The translations under genes and the position numbers were made by a program. Shown one piece after another: positions 49,801 to 63,700 of a stretch of DNA of 64,000 nucleotides. The notes under the pieces were generated by a model. That model did not search any database. It was given only the letters and a program-made list of their open reading frames with translations, and was not told where the DNA came from. The DNA comes from Ficedula albicollis. Taxonomy: Eukaryota; Chordata; Aves; Passeriformes; Muscicapidae. Each line of letters opens with the position of its first letter. Position 1 is the stretch's first letter. The stretch lies in NCBI RefSeq assembly GCF_000247815.1, contig NC_021684.1, positions 11,515,162 through 11,579,161 of the forward strand, in the 5' to 3' direction.

Positions 49801-52800
49801 TGTGTAAGTTTGCTTTTGTCTATCCAAGCAGATCTGCCGAAATTTCTGTATTCTATCTGTAGCCTGAACCGGGAGAGGACAGGAGTGGTTTCTTCTGGAT
49901 GCCAAAGCGCTTGCCAAAAGATCTGGCTGTCAGAAATGCATTTTATGCTGTGCTCTTGGTCTGAATATGTTATTTTAGAGTTGGTAGGTATCCCAATGAA
50001 TTGGAACAGTTCTGATTTCTACAGTTTTGACCCATGTTTGTGGGAAATTCTAAACATCTGGATTTGTTGTCTTCTGCATCTAACAGCCTACAAAGATCAC
50101 AACTTTGCTCCAGAAGTCTGTGAAGCTGGGACCTGGTCTCAACAAGCTCAGTCTCCTTTTTAAAGTTACTTCTGGTATTTTAAAAGCAGCTGTGCTCTGT
50201 GTAGGCTGACTTAAAAGCCAAAATGAAAAAAAATAAAAAGAAAAGGAAACAAAGTTCTTGTAAAGACAGTGTCCTGAAGCTGCATCCATTTGTTCATGTC
50301 ATTTGACAACCCTCTACTTCCCTTCTGCTTCTCATAAAGTTCAGGTACACCTAGGACTTTTCTCTGTTATCTGTGCAACTGTGCAAGGAGATTGGCTGAA
50401 AAAAAAACTTCTGAAGATACAGGCAAAGGTTGCCAGGCACAATCTTTGTTCCAGCAGAACATTTATGATTTAATCAATATGGAAGAGGAACCTGGAAGGC
50501 AATCTGTGCAGTGAAACAATCAAATGTTTGCTGTCTTCTTAGATGAGGGAAAGGGGGAGTGAAAATTTTCCCCTAAAAAAGAAATTATATACAAGACAGT
50601 CAAGAAACGCTGAGGATTGGAATTTGCAAAAATTATTGTCTGCTCTTTTAAACTTGTTAGTAATTTTTAGAGTTGCTGATCTTCATGAGATATCACATTA
50701 AGTGTCACTTTTTGAGGAGGTGCCTCTCTTTTGGGTCAGAGTCAAGGCCAGGATTTGCTGAGGTTCTGTTTTCTGGGGAGATGGTTATCTTCACTAATGA
50801 CCCCCTCCCATTCCCCTCCCTTCACCCCATCCCTATCTGAGTGTCATGATGTTTGGGGGCAGCCTCCTCCTTCTCCCAGCCATAAGGGGGGCTGTCCTGA
50901 GTACTGCCTCTCTTGAGATCTCTCATGTGGTTGCTATTCAGATCCTCCCATGACTCACTTAGCAGTTGACATCAGTAGGTGGAAATATATAATCCCAGGC
51001 TGAGGATCAAACTTGGCATGAAAGGCAAGGGGTAGGTGACAGGGAAGGCTTTGGGCACAGCGTGTGCATTCCCAGGCAGCAGCAAGAAGGACACTTCTGC
51101 CCAAAACTGCTCCTCCAAACCCCATCACCTTGTCAGAAAAGTAGTTCCTGCCTGTGAATTCTTGAATTGAGAAACTAAGTAATTCAAGCTGTGCAAAAAC
51201 AACTTGTTTCTCAATTAGATGTTTGGGAATGAGCTTAATTCATTCAACCCCCAGCACTTGTGGCATCATGCATGGGGCTCCAGATGATTGTGAGGTTTGC
51301 ATTTACATTTTAAAAATAATGAAATGTTTTTACTCATTTTTATTTGTTGTCTGGTGTTCTGCCCTCCAGAGTTCATAACTTAAAGCTGCACTTTGCCATC
51401 AGGAGAGGTAAAATATTTTCTTCCTATTTTACCCAAGCAGAATTTCTTGGTTTATCACAGAAATTTAGAAGCTGGGGATTAGAAAAACTATCAAATATTA
51501 AGGAGGATGTAGATAAAATCCTGAAATTTGGCAAGCTTCTATTCTGCAGCTGTAACCACCATCACTTTCAGAAGTGGAAAAGATCAAGGAAATTATAGAA
51601 ATTGTCCCACAGGGGCAGTTTCCTAAGTGTATGTGCTCTGGAACTGTTTGAAAGACTTGTATAAATTTTTTCAGGTCACAAAATGAGAGGTTGCTCTTCC
51701 CAAATCATTCTGAATTCATAGAAATGGCATCTCTTTGCTAAGAACAATAAGAAGTTTGATAGAATACTTTTGGCTCAATAACAGGCTGGTTTGGTAATGA
51801 AAGTATGTCAGTTCCAGACTTCTTTTTCTATCTTTTCTTTTCCGGTTGTTGGAAAGAAAATATATTTTTGATATTAAAAATACGGTATTGTGAAATCTTG
51901 CTCTGGCATAGGTCGGTTCCTCTTGATGTTTATTAAACAACTGATCTAATTTCAGCTTCCAGCATTCATTATACAACTGCCAGTTTAAACTTTTCTGTCA
52001 AGGGAACAGTTAAAAATTGCATTTTATATCATCCAAAATTACTGTTCCTAGTCCACAGAAAAGATGCCATTTCTGGTATTAAGGTGGTAATACCTTATAA
52101 GGAGTGGCTAGATAGATACCCTTGGAATTTTCCAATAAGGACTCGTTACTATGGGAAAAAAAAAATCAAACAGATGGTTAAGATGAGCTAAAATCCCATT
52201 GTAGAAGGCAGAAAGATTTTTCTTATTTGTGTGTTAGCCAACCAAGCACAGGCAGTTGGAGACTGGGCTGTGTCATGACTTGTTGATATGTGAGAATTTC
52301 AAACTGCCTTCTCCCCAGTGATATTTTTCATAGTGAGAGGACTACATATGCCTTTAGAGTAGAGTGAATGCACAACAGACAATACACAGTATCTGTGTTC
52401 GACTGCTGGGGACATATAAGATGCTCAGAACAAAGGCTGGCCCCCATCAGAAAAGGAGCAGAATCATTTATGGTGGACTGATGGATGTCACCAAATGTGA
52501 CCATCATGCTTGTGATTAGTAATGGCAGAGTGTGCTTTCCTCTCTCCTTCTCCAGCATCTGGGATCAGTGAATTTTTTCAGAGCCCTCGTGTTGAAAGTC
52601 TGGTGTCAGTCCCTGAACTAAGCTTGGGGACATCAGTCTAGGCGTGTTTTGGGGACAGTTGGTCAGCTTCCCCATGCCAGCAAACCCCATCTCATGCTGC
52701 AGATTTCTCACGTGTTGCTACATGTGTGACTGCCCAAATGCTTCGAAATCCTGAGTGTCCACATGAGCATTCCTGCTTGTCTGTGAGTAGAACCTGTGCC

Positions 52801-54663
52801 TGTGGATTTGGCTGGAGATCTAGAGTAAAGGACATGTTGACCTTTCAGCTCCACTCCTTATTGCCCCTTTGAAATAGGGTGGCATGTGTGGAGCCAGCAG
52901 CTGTTCAGGCAGCAAAAAAAAAAATCTTTTTATTTGTTATAAGAACAGACTTTATGGGCCAGGCTAAAAATCTTGTTGCTCTGTGTCCTGTCTGTAGGAT
53001 ACAGAGCATCCACAGGTGAAGGCAGATCAGACGAAGCACAGAGTGATCCTTTGACCGGTATGGCCTTCAGCCCTCCATCAGTCTGAGATTAGAGATCCCT
53101 TGAGTCAGAAGTCAGGAAATATTGGCCTTTTTTAACTTAGGGGTTTCAAGGAGGCAATACCCTCTTACTGTGGCAGTTATTTTTTTCTGGATAGGTTGCA
53201 AAAGCTTTGAATATGCCCATGTGTAAGTAGGGAGGAAACAGATACCAGAGTGACGAGCATACCAACCTGCACCTTTGGTATAGTACTGCAGGAAAATTGT
53301 AGAAAGGGTTTGCTTTGCTCCAGATGGAAAATCCTGGCTGGCATCTCTGACCAGGTGGCTCCAAACTGATCCATAGGAGGAATTTGAGGGATAGTGCACG
53401 TGGGCAACATGTGGTTTGTTTGCACCAGGTGCACGGTCTTGGTGGGAACCACCACAGTGACTGTACCAGTGTTGATAGGACTGTGCAGGGAGGGCACGCC
53501 CAGGGCCCAGGGTCTGGCCCTCAGAACCCAAAGGCTCAGGGGTTCAAACAGCAAATGATGAAGCAGATCTCCAGATAAAGCACCGTGCGTCACCACCCCT
53601 TCTGCCCAGCTGCTGAACTCACAGCTGCCTCGGTGCCAGCTGGTCCAGGGGACTCAGGGCAGAGCTGCTGCTGCAGCACACACGTTTGGTGCCTTTAAGA
53701 GGCTTGGCTTACACAGGCTGGGACTGGGTGAAACTGTGTGGGCTGACAAAGAGCGCTTGTCCCTTCCCCCAGCCGTGCTCTGCCAGGAAATGAGTTTGTG
53801 AGACGCTGGCTTCTGCCTCCAATCTGCTGCCATGGGGGAGCCTGGCACTCACAGCCACCAGCACTCACATGTGTGCACACAGGGCACAAGGGCTGGGGCA
53901 CAGCTACCCGGGCAACTGTGATCCCACATGGACCAGGGCAAGCGAACAGGGGCACTGCTGCCACAACAGGGTGTGGAGCACCTGCCTGTGCTGAGGGTGG
54001 GGAGCTACAGTCAGTCAGAGGCTGCTTGTGTTACCAGTTTGGGTCTCTCTGGATAGGTCCCAGCCTGCAGAAACTCCCTGGGAAGACCAACAGGGAGCAT
54101 TTTGCTTACCTTGAGAGCAACTGGAGATCTTAGGCCACCTGGAGGCAAAAGTAGCAGGGTTTTAACCCTGGAGGATTCCCAGCTGGGAAGGCAGGACAGG
54201 GGAAGTGACCCCAGCAGCCCTGAGCACAGACATCTGTCAGCACAAGGACCACAGGAACTCAGCACAGAGCTGCCTGCACCCTTACTCAGCATGAGTGGGA
54301 CTGAGGGCAGGAGCACCTTTCTTCACTTCCAGAGGGAAGGGAATGGCACCATGCTTTGTTCCTCACATCTTAGCACTTGCTGACCACTTGCAGTGCTTAG
54401 GACTGGGGGTTAAGGAGATGTCAGGAGATGTGGATTGTGTACACTTCTTGTTCAAGGTCTGTGTTAGCAACATAGCAAGCCAAAACACTTCCAGCTCCTG
54501 TATAAAATACAGCATGCTTCCCTGAAACTGAATTAGTGCAAATCATATGGAGTCAAATATTTAAGTCCTTCCACTGTATTTTTGTATTTTTTTTTGAGAA
54601 TGAAAAGTGACCAGTTTCCATCAAGAGTTTTGATGGGATTAATGGAAAAGACTATAGGACAAG

Positions 54664-54694
54664 ACCTATGTAGTTTGATTCAGACTACATAGGT
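54664..54694. repeat. perfect 11-bp inverted repeat (hairpin 1)
   Basis: ACCTATGTAGT (54664-54674) and its reverse complement (54684-54694) with a 9-nt loop. Another strong hairpin lies 43 bp downstream. Confidence 0.85.
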
Positions 54695-54737
54695 AGGCAC
54701 TCTCTCATTAGCACATTGTCTAAGCAATGGCACACAA

Positions 54738-54763
54738 GTTTAGAAATGTTTACATTTCTAAAC
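54738..54763. repeat. perfect 12-bp inverted repeat (hairpin 2)
   Basis: GTTTAGAAATGT (54738-54749) and its reverse complement (54752-54763) with a 2-nt loop, giving a nearly continuous 26-bp palindrome. Confidence 0.88.
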
Positions 54764-57700
54764 CTCCAGGTTTACACTTCAACACAGACTATTTAAGATT
54801 ATGTAAAATCAGCTACTACAGAAAGAGTTAATACTGAGAGATGTGGAGGGGGAGGCTTTGGGGAAAGTCAGGGTATCAGGTTTTCCTCTAAGGGGCTCTC
54901 AAATGAATCTCAGCCCTGCCAGAAGTCAAATATCTCCTCTCAGTGAAGCCAGGGTTGTCTGTCTTTCTGACTCAGCTGCCAGAGTCACATTGCAGAATTT
55001 GATCCTCCTGGAGTGTCCCTACTCCCCTCTCCTGAGCAGCGTCTGCCCACTGCTCTAGTGCAGCCTGCAGCAGCTGAAGGCAGTGGAGGTGCCAGCGATG
55101 CCCGGCAGCATGGGCAGTGCAGCAGGTCCCTTCCACATCCGATACTGTTCCAGCCTCCGTGCTGTGCCCTGCTGTAATGCTAGATGGGCTGAACAGATGG
55201 GCAGGTCCTGTGGCAGGGCTCAGCCTGACAGCTGCTCTGCAATTACAAGTCTGGAATGCGATTTGACGGGTGTAAGATACTTAGTGCTGGGGCCTTAGTG
55301 CAGCAACATGGATCAAGTAGGTCAGGCTCTGCACCAGGGGAAGGGTGGGGAGGAGCTCAGCTGTGACCAGCAGTGCTGCTCCTTCTTTAGTATTGCTTTC
55401 ACATTATTTTGATCACTGAGATTTTACCTCCCCGTTTTTTAACTGTTTATTTGTATGTTTTATTCTTAGACTCAATTTATTGTGAAGACTAAATGCTTGT
55501 GGAATGGGACTGGGAATTTCTTACTGGTTTTACAGCTTTTGGCAATTGGCCTCTAATGGGAGTGTAAGAGTGCTTACCCACCTGGCCCCTCTCTGAGGAA
55601 AGGGAGTATTTGTATTCTGGTTTCTTATGTGAGAAAACTTTGGCCTCACTGGAAATTCACCTGGAATTCAGCTAAGCATCCTCCTCATCCCTTTGAGCAC
55701 CCACATTAGACTGACTAATTCAATTGAATCTGATTTTCCCCACAATAGGCTCTCTTCTGAGCAGACTAATGGCACATTGGGATAATGTCTGACTTGGCTC
55801 AACCCCTGCCCTGCCTGGTCTCAGCCAGCTGAGGGGTCTGTGCAGGGCTCCCCATCACACAGTGTAGGTGCAGGCAGAGCTGTGCTGCAGGAAGGGGCAG
55901 TTTGCACATTGGGGACCATGGAATGAGGACAGGATGAAGTTTGACTCTGGGGAAAAAAAGAACTTTGAGTTCACAAAGCCAAAAACCCGTGCAAAAAGGG
56001 GAAATTAGCAACTCAAGCAAGTGAAAGCCATGCTAGAGAACATGATAGCCGAACACTTTATTTTCTATTTTCATGCAGCAGATGAGATAATTTACTGCTG
56101 CTGCTGCTGCTCCCTTTTTATGGCTCTCCAGTTTTGGCACAATCATGTAATTAGGCCCTGGTTTGTCTGTGGGTGTTTTTGTTTTGTTGATCTGCCTCAT
56201 TACTGAGGAGAGGCAATCAGGGACTTGCATACCCCAATGTGCAGTACACTCTTGATTTTTATGGGTAAAGTTCATTTATGCAAACCCCACTGTATATATG
56301 TATATATTTTTATATTATATATGTAGCTGACACAGAGTTTTCAGCTTCCATCCTCTTGTGTTCCAAATGTCACCATAACCAACCTGTGCCCCTGGGAACA
56401 GAGTCAGATAGTCAGAAAAACAGCAGTGAGCAGTGCCTCAAAAAAATCAGGGCAAAGTCAGCAAAAACAAGTGCTTTTGGAAAAGCTACTGGTATCAGGC
56501 CTTCTCACAAGGGATCATCACTCAATCTTCTGATCTTTTCTGACCTTGAAAAGCTCCTTTTACAACTTTAGTCCAAAGAATTGGTGTGACTGCTCTGTTT
56601 CCCAGCGTCCATGTGGAGCAGGGAATGATGCCCAGTGAGGTGTCCTGGTGTAGGGCTGTGTTCAGAGATGCCTGGGAGGAAAAAATAAGGAAACTCTGTA
56701 GTTTGGATGTAAAAAGTATTGGTAAAACATAGATCCAAAGACTGTTTGTTGCCATTCTTAGACACAGAACACTCACTGTGTCTGAGCTACAGCCTGTAGA
56801 GCACAGCAGAGCTATGTCTGTGAAAATCAGTGTGTGGAGCAGAAACTCATTCTGTAAACTTTTGTGACAATAGTCCTCAAATATTCCTCTTCCGAGATCT
56901 GTGAGAAAATGGGCTTGTTGGGATCACCCAGAAGTCAAAATACTCATTATTTCATGTTTCCATCAGAACAAGAAATAATCCCATTTTTACAGGAGCAAAG
57001 TCCTTTTTCAATCACGTATCCACAAAGTGCGTTTCCAATATTACTATGGCTGTCTAATTTCTGAGCTTTTAACAATGATAAGCAAATTCAAATATTGAGA
57101 TTTTTTACCTTTCCTTGTAAATATTTTGTCCTTGCAAATTATGGTAATCCTGTAGAGTGGCAAGACTTCCTGAGTCAGTGGCAGAGTCTCCATCCTGTGA
57201 GTATAAATCTTCAAGGGAATTGTGTGGGAGATTAATGTGGTCTAACTTAAAGGGAGAAGTAAGTTTTTGCCCCTATTATATATGGATAAATATTGTGTCT
57301 TATAGAAATGGCACTGTACTATAACTAACATCAAGTACTTAAATCTTATATGTTGTGCCTTCAAAAATGTAATGAAGTGGACATAAAAATCACAAATTTG
57401 TTTTTAAGAGCAAAATTTTTTATTGCTCTTATGAGAACTCAAGCTCAATTTTATGTTGTATTTTCAAGCTTTTTACTCAATCTTTTGGGTAGAACTAGAA
57501 AATTGCTTAAAAAAAAAGAAAATTTGGATTCATGTCTTCCCAAGAAGCTGGAAATGTTCACAATGTAGAAATTTAATTTCTGTATTATCTCCAGTCATTT
57601 TTTGTTTGGTTTCTCTTTCCAGCAGTAGATGTGGAAAGTACTCACCTTGATCCCTCAGCCCAAACCTCATGTTCATGGGATTTCTTTAAAAGCTTGAAAT

Positions 57701-60700
57701 CAGGTCAGGTTTTTGTTAAAATTATAGGACAAACACAAAATTTAGCATGTGATGAGATACTGCATCAGGGCACTGACCTCTTATTTTGAGGTGGGCAAAA
57801 AAATAATGTTTGTTTCACAATAGACACTGAGTGTTAAGAAACGTCTCCAAATGATGGCCTGGCCAAGCGTGCACATCCCTGATGCAGCTCTGGGATGTCC
57901 AGCAGGGTCACTGTGTTTAATCTCATCAGCTCTGCTTTCCAAAGCCAGTCCTTGCTCTAGCTGCAATATGTGCAAGGATCAATCTTGCAGCAACCTCTGG
58001 AACGGTGTCTGTGCTCCTCCAAACTGGGTGCTGAGTCCAGCTCCCATCCAGTGTCACTGCCAGGTGCCCCTTGTCCCCAGACCAGAACTAGTTTTTTTGC
58101 AGCATAAATGCATAAACAGCTCTGAAAATTCGGCAGGATTTTTGCCATAAGGAACAGCAGATGGTGCCAGACCTTACTGCACATGGCCTTCCCAGCTCCT
58201 GTTTTGATTTTCAGGAGATCCACTGAAAAAATTTACATTGGTTTTGCTGTGGTGGTAACACGTCCTTTGAGTACTGAATCTACCTGATCCAAAAGGCTTA
58301 CCTTGAGCAGTCAGGGACAGTGTAATGTGCTTGTCTGGCAGCTTGGAAAGGTTGAATATTAATTCATGAAGTTAAATAACTGTAGATTAAAGAGTTTGAA
58401 GTGCTGCAAAAGTAACAGCATAACCCCTGCTAGTGTGACAGACTGAGCTTTATGGGAGGATATTTCCAGTGTCTTTGGGAACTGTATGAAACAGCATCTG
58501 CCTACTCAGCTTTGGACACAGGATAGGATAGCTTGCTTTCCAGGATCATAGGAGAAGTTAATCTCAAATTAGAATTTGTGCATTAGCCCAAGCACAGGGT
58601 GACCAACCAAATTCTAAGCCTTTGAGATGCCCCATTTCTGTACTTTACCATACCCTTCCTGCCCTGTGCCACCTTGAGTTCTCTCTGCACAAAGCCTGTG
58701 TGTGACCAGAGGGGACACTGGCTGTGCCAGCCTCAGTTTTGCCTTCTTGTCTAGAGAGCTGAGGTGCTGCAGGAAACGAGGCAGCTCTGAGGTGATGGTT
58801 ACTATTGCTAGAAGAGCCTTCCCTGTTTCATGTCTTTCCTCCCACATTTCTTCCATTTTCCTGGTAAGTAGCAGGCCAGTGTTGTGGCAGACACTGAAGG
58901 AATTGTTTATTTGGGTTCCCATTTCATCAGGCATTCCCTTCCCCTCCAGGAAGAGGCCACAGGGAGGCAACCTGAGGATTTGTTGTCAGCTCCCTCATCC
59001 TTGCAAGACCCATCCTGCAAACAGCAGCACAAGCTGGTCTTGCCCACGATCCTTCTGGAGATGCTTTGACTCCATTCTCCACCATCCCTTATTCTCACAC
59101 TAAAAGCATGAATATGGCCTTTGCTCAGTGCAAGGGGGAAGCAGAACACTTCTTTGGGAACAATAAAGCCTTCCACTGGTAATGGTCAGAAGTCAGGTCA
59201 CCCCAAAGAGAATGCCAGGCCACCCCAAAGTTAAGTTCTCAGATTTTCTTTTTATACCTCTGTTGAAAGATATTATTCATCCTTTTTCCCCCTGCAATGA
59301 TCAAAGAATTTTTTCCCACTCTTGAGAGATCACCACCTTCTCTAAATCAAATTCAGAGGTACTAAATCTGTTCTGTATCCTCCCTTGGCCATGGAAATCT
59401 GGGGTAGCTCCATTACTTTCAATGAATTTGGTCATGATTTGCATTGATGTAACAGAAGCAAATCTGGTCCAGAGATCTGAACTGCAGTTGCCATGGCAAC
59501 AGGCAGTTTGGGAAGCATAGGGCAGAAGGCATGTTCAGTGTTAAAGTGGGGACTCCTGTGTTCAGTTCTCAGTCATGGGATGAGAATGTGGGCTATATTT
59601 GGAGCCCAAGTCCAGGGCTCTATTTCTGACGCTACCAATGAACCCTTGGGAAAATTGCCTCCCACTGCCTCAGTACTGCTTCCAGTAAAATTGGGATAGG
59701 ATTACATAGGAGTGTTTTGAAAATTGATTCAGTCTCCTAAAATGCTTTGTGACAGATCCTCAGATGAAAAGCGCAGTAGATCACAAACTATTAATAACAT
59801 CACTTTATGAGTGCATTAAAAAAAATTTTAAAAAAGGAAAAGAGGCTGTTTTGCAAATGAGTAGGTTCTTATACAACTGCAGGCATCTCCATAGGACAAC
59901 TGGGAATGCAGAGCATTAAATTAGCAGTGGAGCAGGGCTTTTGTTCAGGTGTGCAGACATATCTTGGGTTATTTCTGTCTGACCCAAAGGAAGGCTCTCA
60001 CACAGTTTAGTCCCAGCTCGGGTTCAGAAGCAGCCAGTAAGCAATCTAATTGAGCTCAAAATCCTCTTCTTAAATTGGATCGAGCTGTGAGTATTAACTG
60101 GGTCCTCTGAATCCTCACCTAACACCAGGAAGGAAGCAGTAGGTTTGCAGAAGTATTAACAGCTGATGACTTAAATTCATTGTGAGAAGAGTATAAAAAC
60201 CAATTCACTGAGGAAGGCCAGGCAAGTGTCAGGCATGCCCAGGTGTGACCTTGGTCTAAGCTGAAATAAAAAATGTCTCAGTCTGGGATCTTGATTTGCA
60301 TATTCACAAGAAGTAAATAGACTCTGTGACAGGTTGCAAGGAAAAGGAAAAACCCTGACAAATCCACCTTGCCTTGCCCTGGGCATGCAAAACTCTGTTT
60401 CCATGGCTATAGGAAGGCACAGCTAAGGGATTTCAGAGCATGTGCTTTTGCTGTGTTTTAGTTACAGCAGGGATTTGTGGTAGCAAAGGAAATTAAGTAT
60501 TTGCAAAATGGAAAAAGTGTCAGTAGTTTCCAATGAATGGAAGCAGCTTTTGTAGATTACTAAGTTTTAATATCAGAGGAGACCATTCTGGCTGCCTGCA
60601 GAGCTTTCACCAGAGAGCTTTGCTGCTTCACTTCTTCCACCAGTGCTAGAAACACATTTAAATATTTCTTGCCTTTGCTGAATTTAGCTGAGGTCTCCTT

Positions 60701-63700
60701 ACCTTAGTGTTGAAAGCTTCTTGCAAATTTGAGAACTTGGTCACTCACTTTTGTCACAAAGGGCCACATTATACTGACACTCCTCTGTGATACAAAGAGA
60801 AGGAATACACACTAGAATGAATTTTAAAAGACATCAGAAGGTGTATGGGGTTTTCTTCCATTTTGTTAGTGATTTTGAATTTTAAAAAATCTGCTTCAGT
60901 TCATTGTGAATGAAGCGACCCATACCCTCGTGTTCTTTTCTTTCCATTAACTTCCTCCCTCCAACCAAGAAAAAGGCAGGTAATGGAACACAATACTTTC
61001 CTTTAGTCACCACCATAGGTTTTCCCAAAAAATCCAGAAACCAAATATCTTTCTGATTAAAATACAACTAGACATTGGATTTTAAAATTTATTTATTTTA
61101 AAAATTCATTTGGAAGTGCTTACTGAAAACAAGCATACTTAAAAAAAAAGGGCCACTTTTCAAACACATTTTTGACCAGCCATAGTTGGATGAAAAGTGT
61201 TGGTGCCAGACCATTTGCTCTAGGGTTCCCATTGTTAACACTGCTGGAACTGTACTGGTAACAATGGAGGAAAATATGTAGTAAATTTTGTTAATGAGAC
61301 GGCGACATTCTCACACAGTAATTTTTTAACATTTAAAAGAACATTCAAAAGCACAATATGTAAAGCAAATTCCAAAAATATTTATCCTGGGAGAGAAGGC
61401 TGAAGCAGAGAAGAAAGCCTTTTCATTCCACCAATATTAATTCAGAGAAATGTGCTTGGCACCAGGATTAAAAAGTTCTGATCACTGAAGGAGTGGAAGA
61501 TTTTCCCCAGGAGAAAACTCTCAGAGCTGCCAGGCTAATTAACTTTCCTGCTTTAGAGGATGTATATAGAATTTATAAAAGCATTTTTAAAAGGATTTCT
61601 TTGCATGTTCTCCCTATATTTCCAAGCTGTAAAGTGGGGTGAAATGCTCTCCTCCATCATCCTGGCTTGCACACACTTCTGGAGCACTCTGGGCTGCAGA
61701 GGTGACCAGTGTCCCTGGGACTGAGAATAATTGATATTCCTACAGGGCCAGGAAGGTGAAGGGTTATTTGATAGGAGCATCTTGCCCTGCAGTATGGCAG
61801 CTAAATAAAGTAAGATTAATGGAGCTAAGTATATGTGCCCTGGCTGGACAAGGTGATTAAATGGTGACTTAAAACAATCTACAAATGTTTGAAAGGTATC
61901 ATAATCATTATCAGGAAGGGGAAGAGCTATTAATAAAAAGGAAAATAGAACTCAGGGCTTGATGTTGAGCAAAAGAAGACATATACTGAGCACTAACACC
62001 TTGTTTTCTGGACATAAAGCCAGTGTAATTAGGGAAAACCATAAATAGTTACTGGGGAATTTTGAGTGCAAGAGTCAGGTCAATCAGTTTTTCCTCTGAC
62101 ACAGAAAAACACGTAAAGAAGAATCTGAAGCTGATGAAAGCAGTACCATTGATGATCTGGAAAGCTTTTCCCCTCTGAAGCTCTAGAGGTTCATTCAAAT
62201 GTAAGAGAATGGATAAGACCTAAAGATACACCCCAAAGGATACAGGGAAGTTTGCAGAGTCTGATGGGCTACGAGTCTTTCTGCTTCAGAGGCCACCCCA
62301 CAGCATGGCACACATGCTGGGAACGGGGTAAGATGCAGAATCTGGAATCTGCAAGCTTGGAGCTTGCAGCTGAAGTACACACTGAGGTGCTTGAGCATCA
62401 ATCAAACCTGACCAGGCAGAGCAGGGCCTGGGGCTGAACAGCCAAAGTTTCTGGGAGCGTTCACACATTTGCAGAAAACTATCTCAAATTTCTTCCTGCT
62501 CTTTGCTTAACATCAGAAATATCATTGGTAGCATAGGATTCCAGAAAAAAACAGTCCTGAAGTGTTGTGTCAGTGTGATAGGCTGTTTCCTGCCCTTGCC
62601 CTGGTTGTGTTATCCTAATAGGAAGATTAAGCAGAAACAGTGTGGTTCTCCATAGCTGTTAAGCCCCATTATTTAATTTGACTTTCCAGTGGATTTGTAG
62701 ATGAGGAACTGCTCCAGTAAGTCCTCTAATGTTTTCAGCTGGAATCTTTCTGCACACCCTTTCAGCTACACCCACAAAGTCCAAGGTTCTGTTTTTTCCT
62801 GGGCACAACTCCTCACAGTTTGTTTGGGAAGGTCCCTGTGGCAGTACTTGTGAGATGCAGGACAGTGGTGCTCCCAAAAAAAAGAAAAACCCTTTCAGCA
62901 TCAGATGCTCAGGTAAGGCACAGATGTTTAAGTGTGGCTGCTTCAGCAAGTCATTTTATAGTGACAGGTGTCATTTATTTTTGGATGCTGAAAATGTTTC
63001 AGTACATTTTCTTTCAAATCCTACCTTTGAATCCACAGGTGCAAAAGAGCCTGCAGACACGAGGGCACCAGCAGGTGAGAGAAAGGAAAGAGCACCTGCA
63101 GAGAGACTGCCAGCACCCTCTGAGGTGGCTGTTGGAGGGGTGCCCACTGAAACTGGCATCCAAAAAGCAGCTCAGCATCCTGCAGTGTGTCCCTCCTCTG
63201 GACTGTGATGGTGTCAGAGTGGTACTCACCATCTGAAGGAGGCGCTCCTGGGACTGGAATTATTTCCCCTCTGCCTGTGGAGTTCCCTTGTGCCCAGAAT
63301 AATTAGCAGGGCCAGCAGCATTTTAAAGCAAGCACACATGACTGTGTCTCTGATAATGACACTGGAAAAGTAACAGAATCTAATTATAATTAGAAAACAG
63401 TCCCAGCAATGTTCCAGCATCAAAACGACCATCCTGACTTTGCCACAACAAGTGTAAAAATACATCAGCATATTTATAGCTTGGCAGCTCTGTCCACTCG
63501 CAGCCTGGTGACCAGCCCCCTCTTGCCCTTTTCTGTGTTCCCTGCTGTGCTTCACAAGCAGTAAATAACAGTGACTGATGGGACTAATGTTTGTATGGTG
63601 TCTACTGCCCAAAGGTCCTAATTTTATTTTTCATATTACTTGATCCATCTCTTATTCTAATCTTATTCTAATCTGACCTGAGAGACTGTAAATTGATGCA

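Noticed and set aside
53112..53596. Minus-strand open frames of 139 codons in two frames
   Set aside because: I considered a decayed retroelement, but no reverse transcriptase, integrase, protease or LTR border motif could be recognised, and two overlapping frames of equal length argue for chance.
56094..56111. (CTG)n run
   Set aside because: Only about six units in gene-free DNA; too short to be notable.
62729..63208. Plus-strand 159-codon open frame with a possible acceptor near 63040
   Set aside because: No recognisable domain, and a parallel 138-codon frame overlaps it. There is no partner exon with matching phase.
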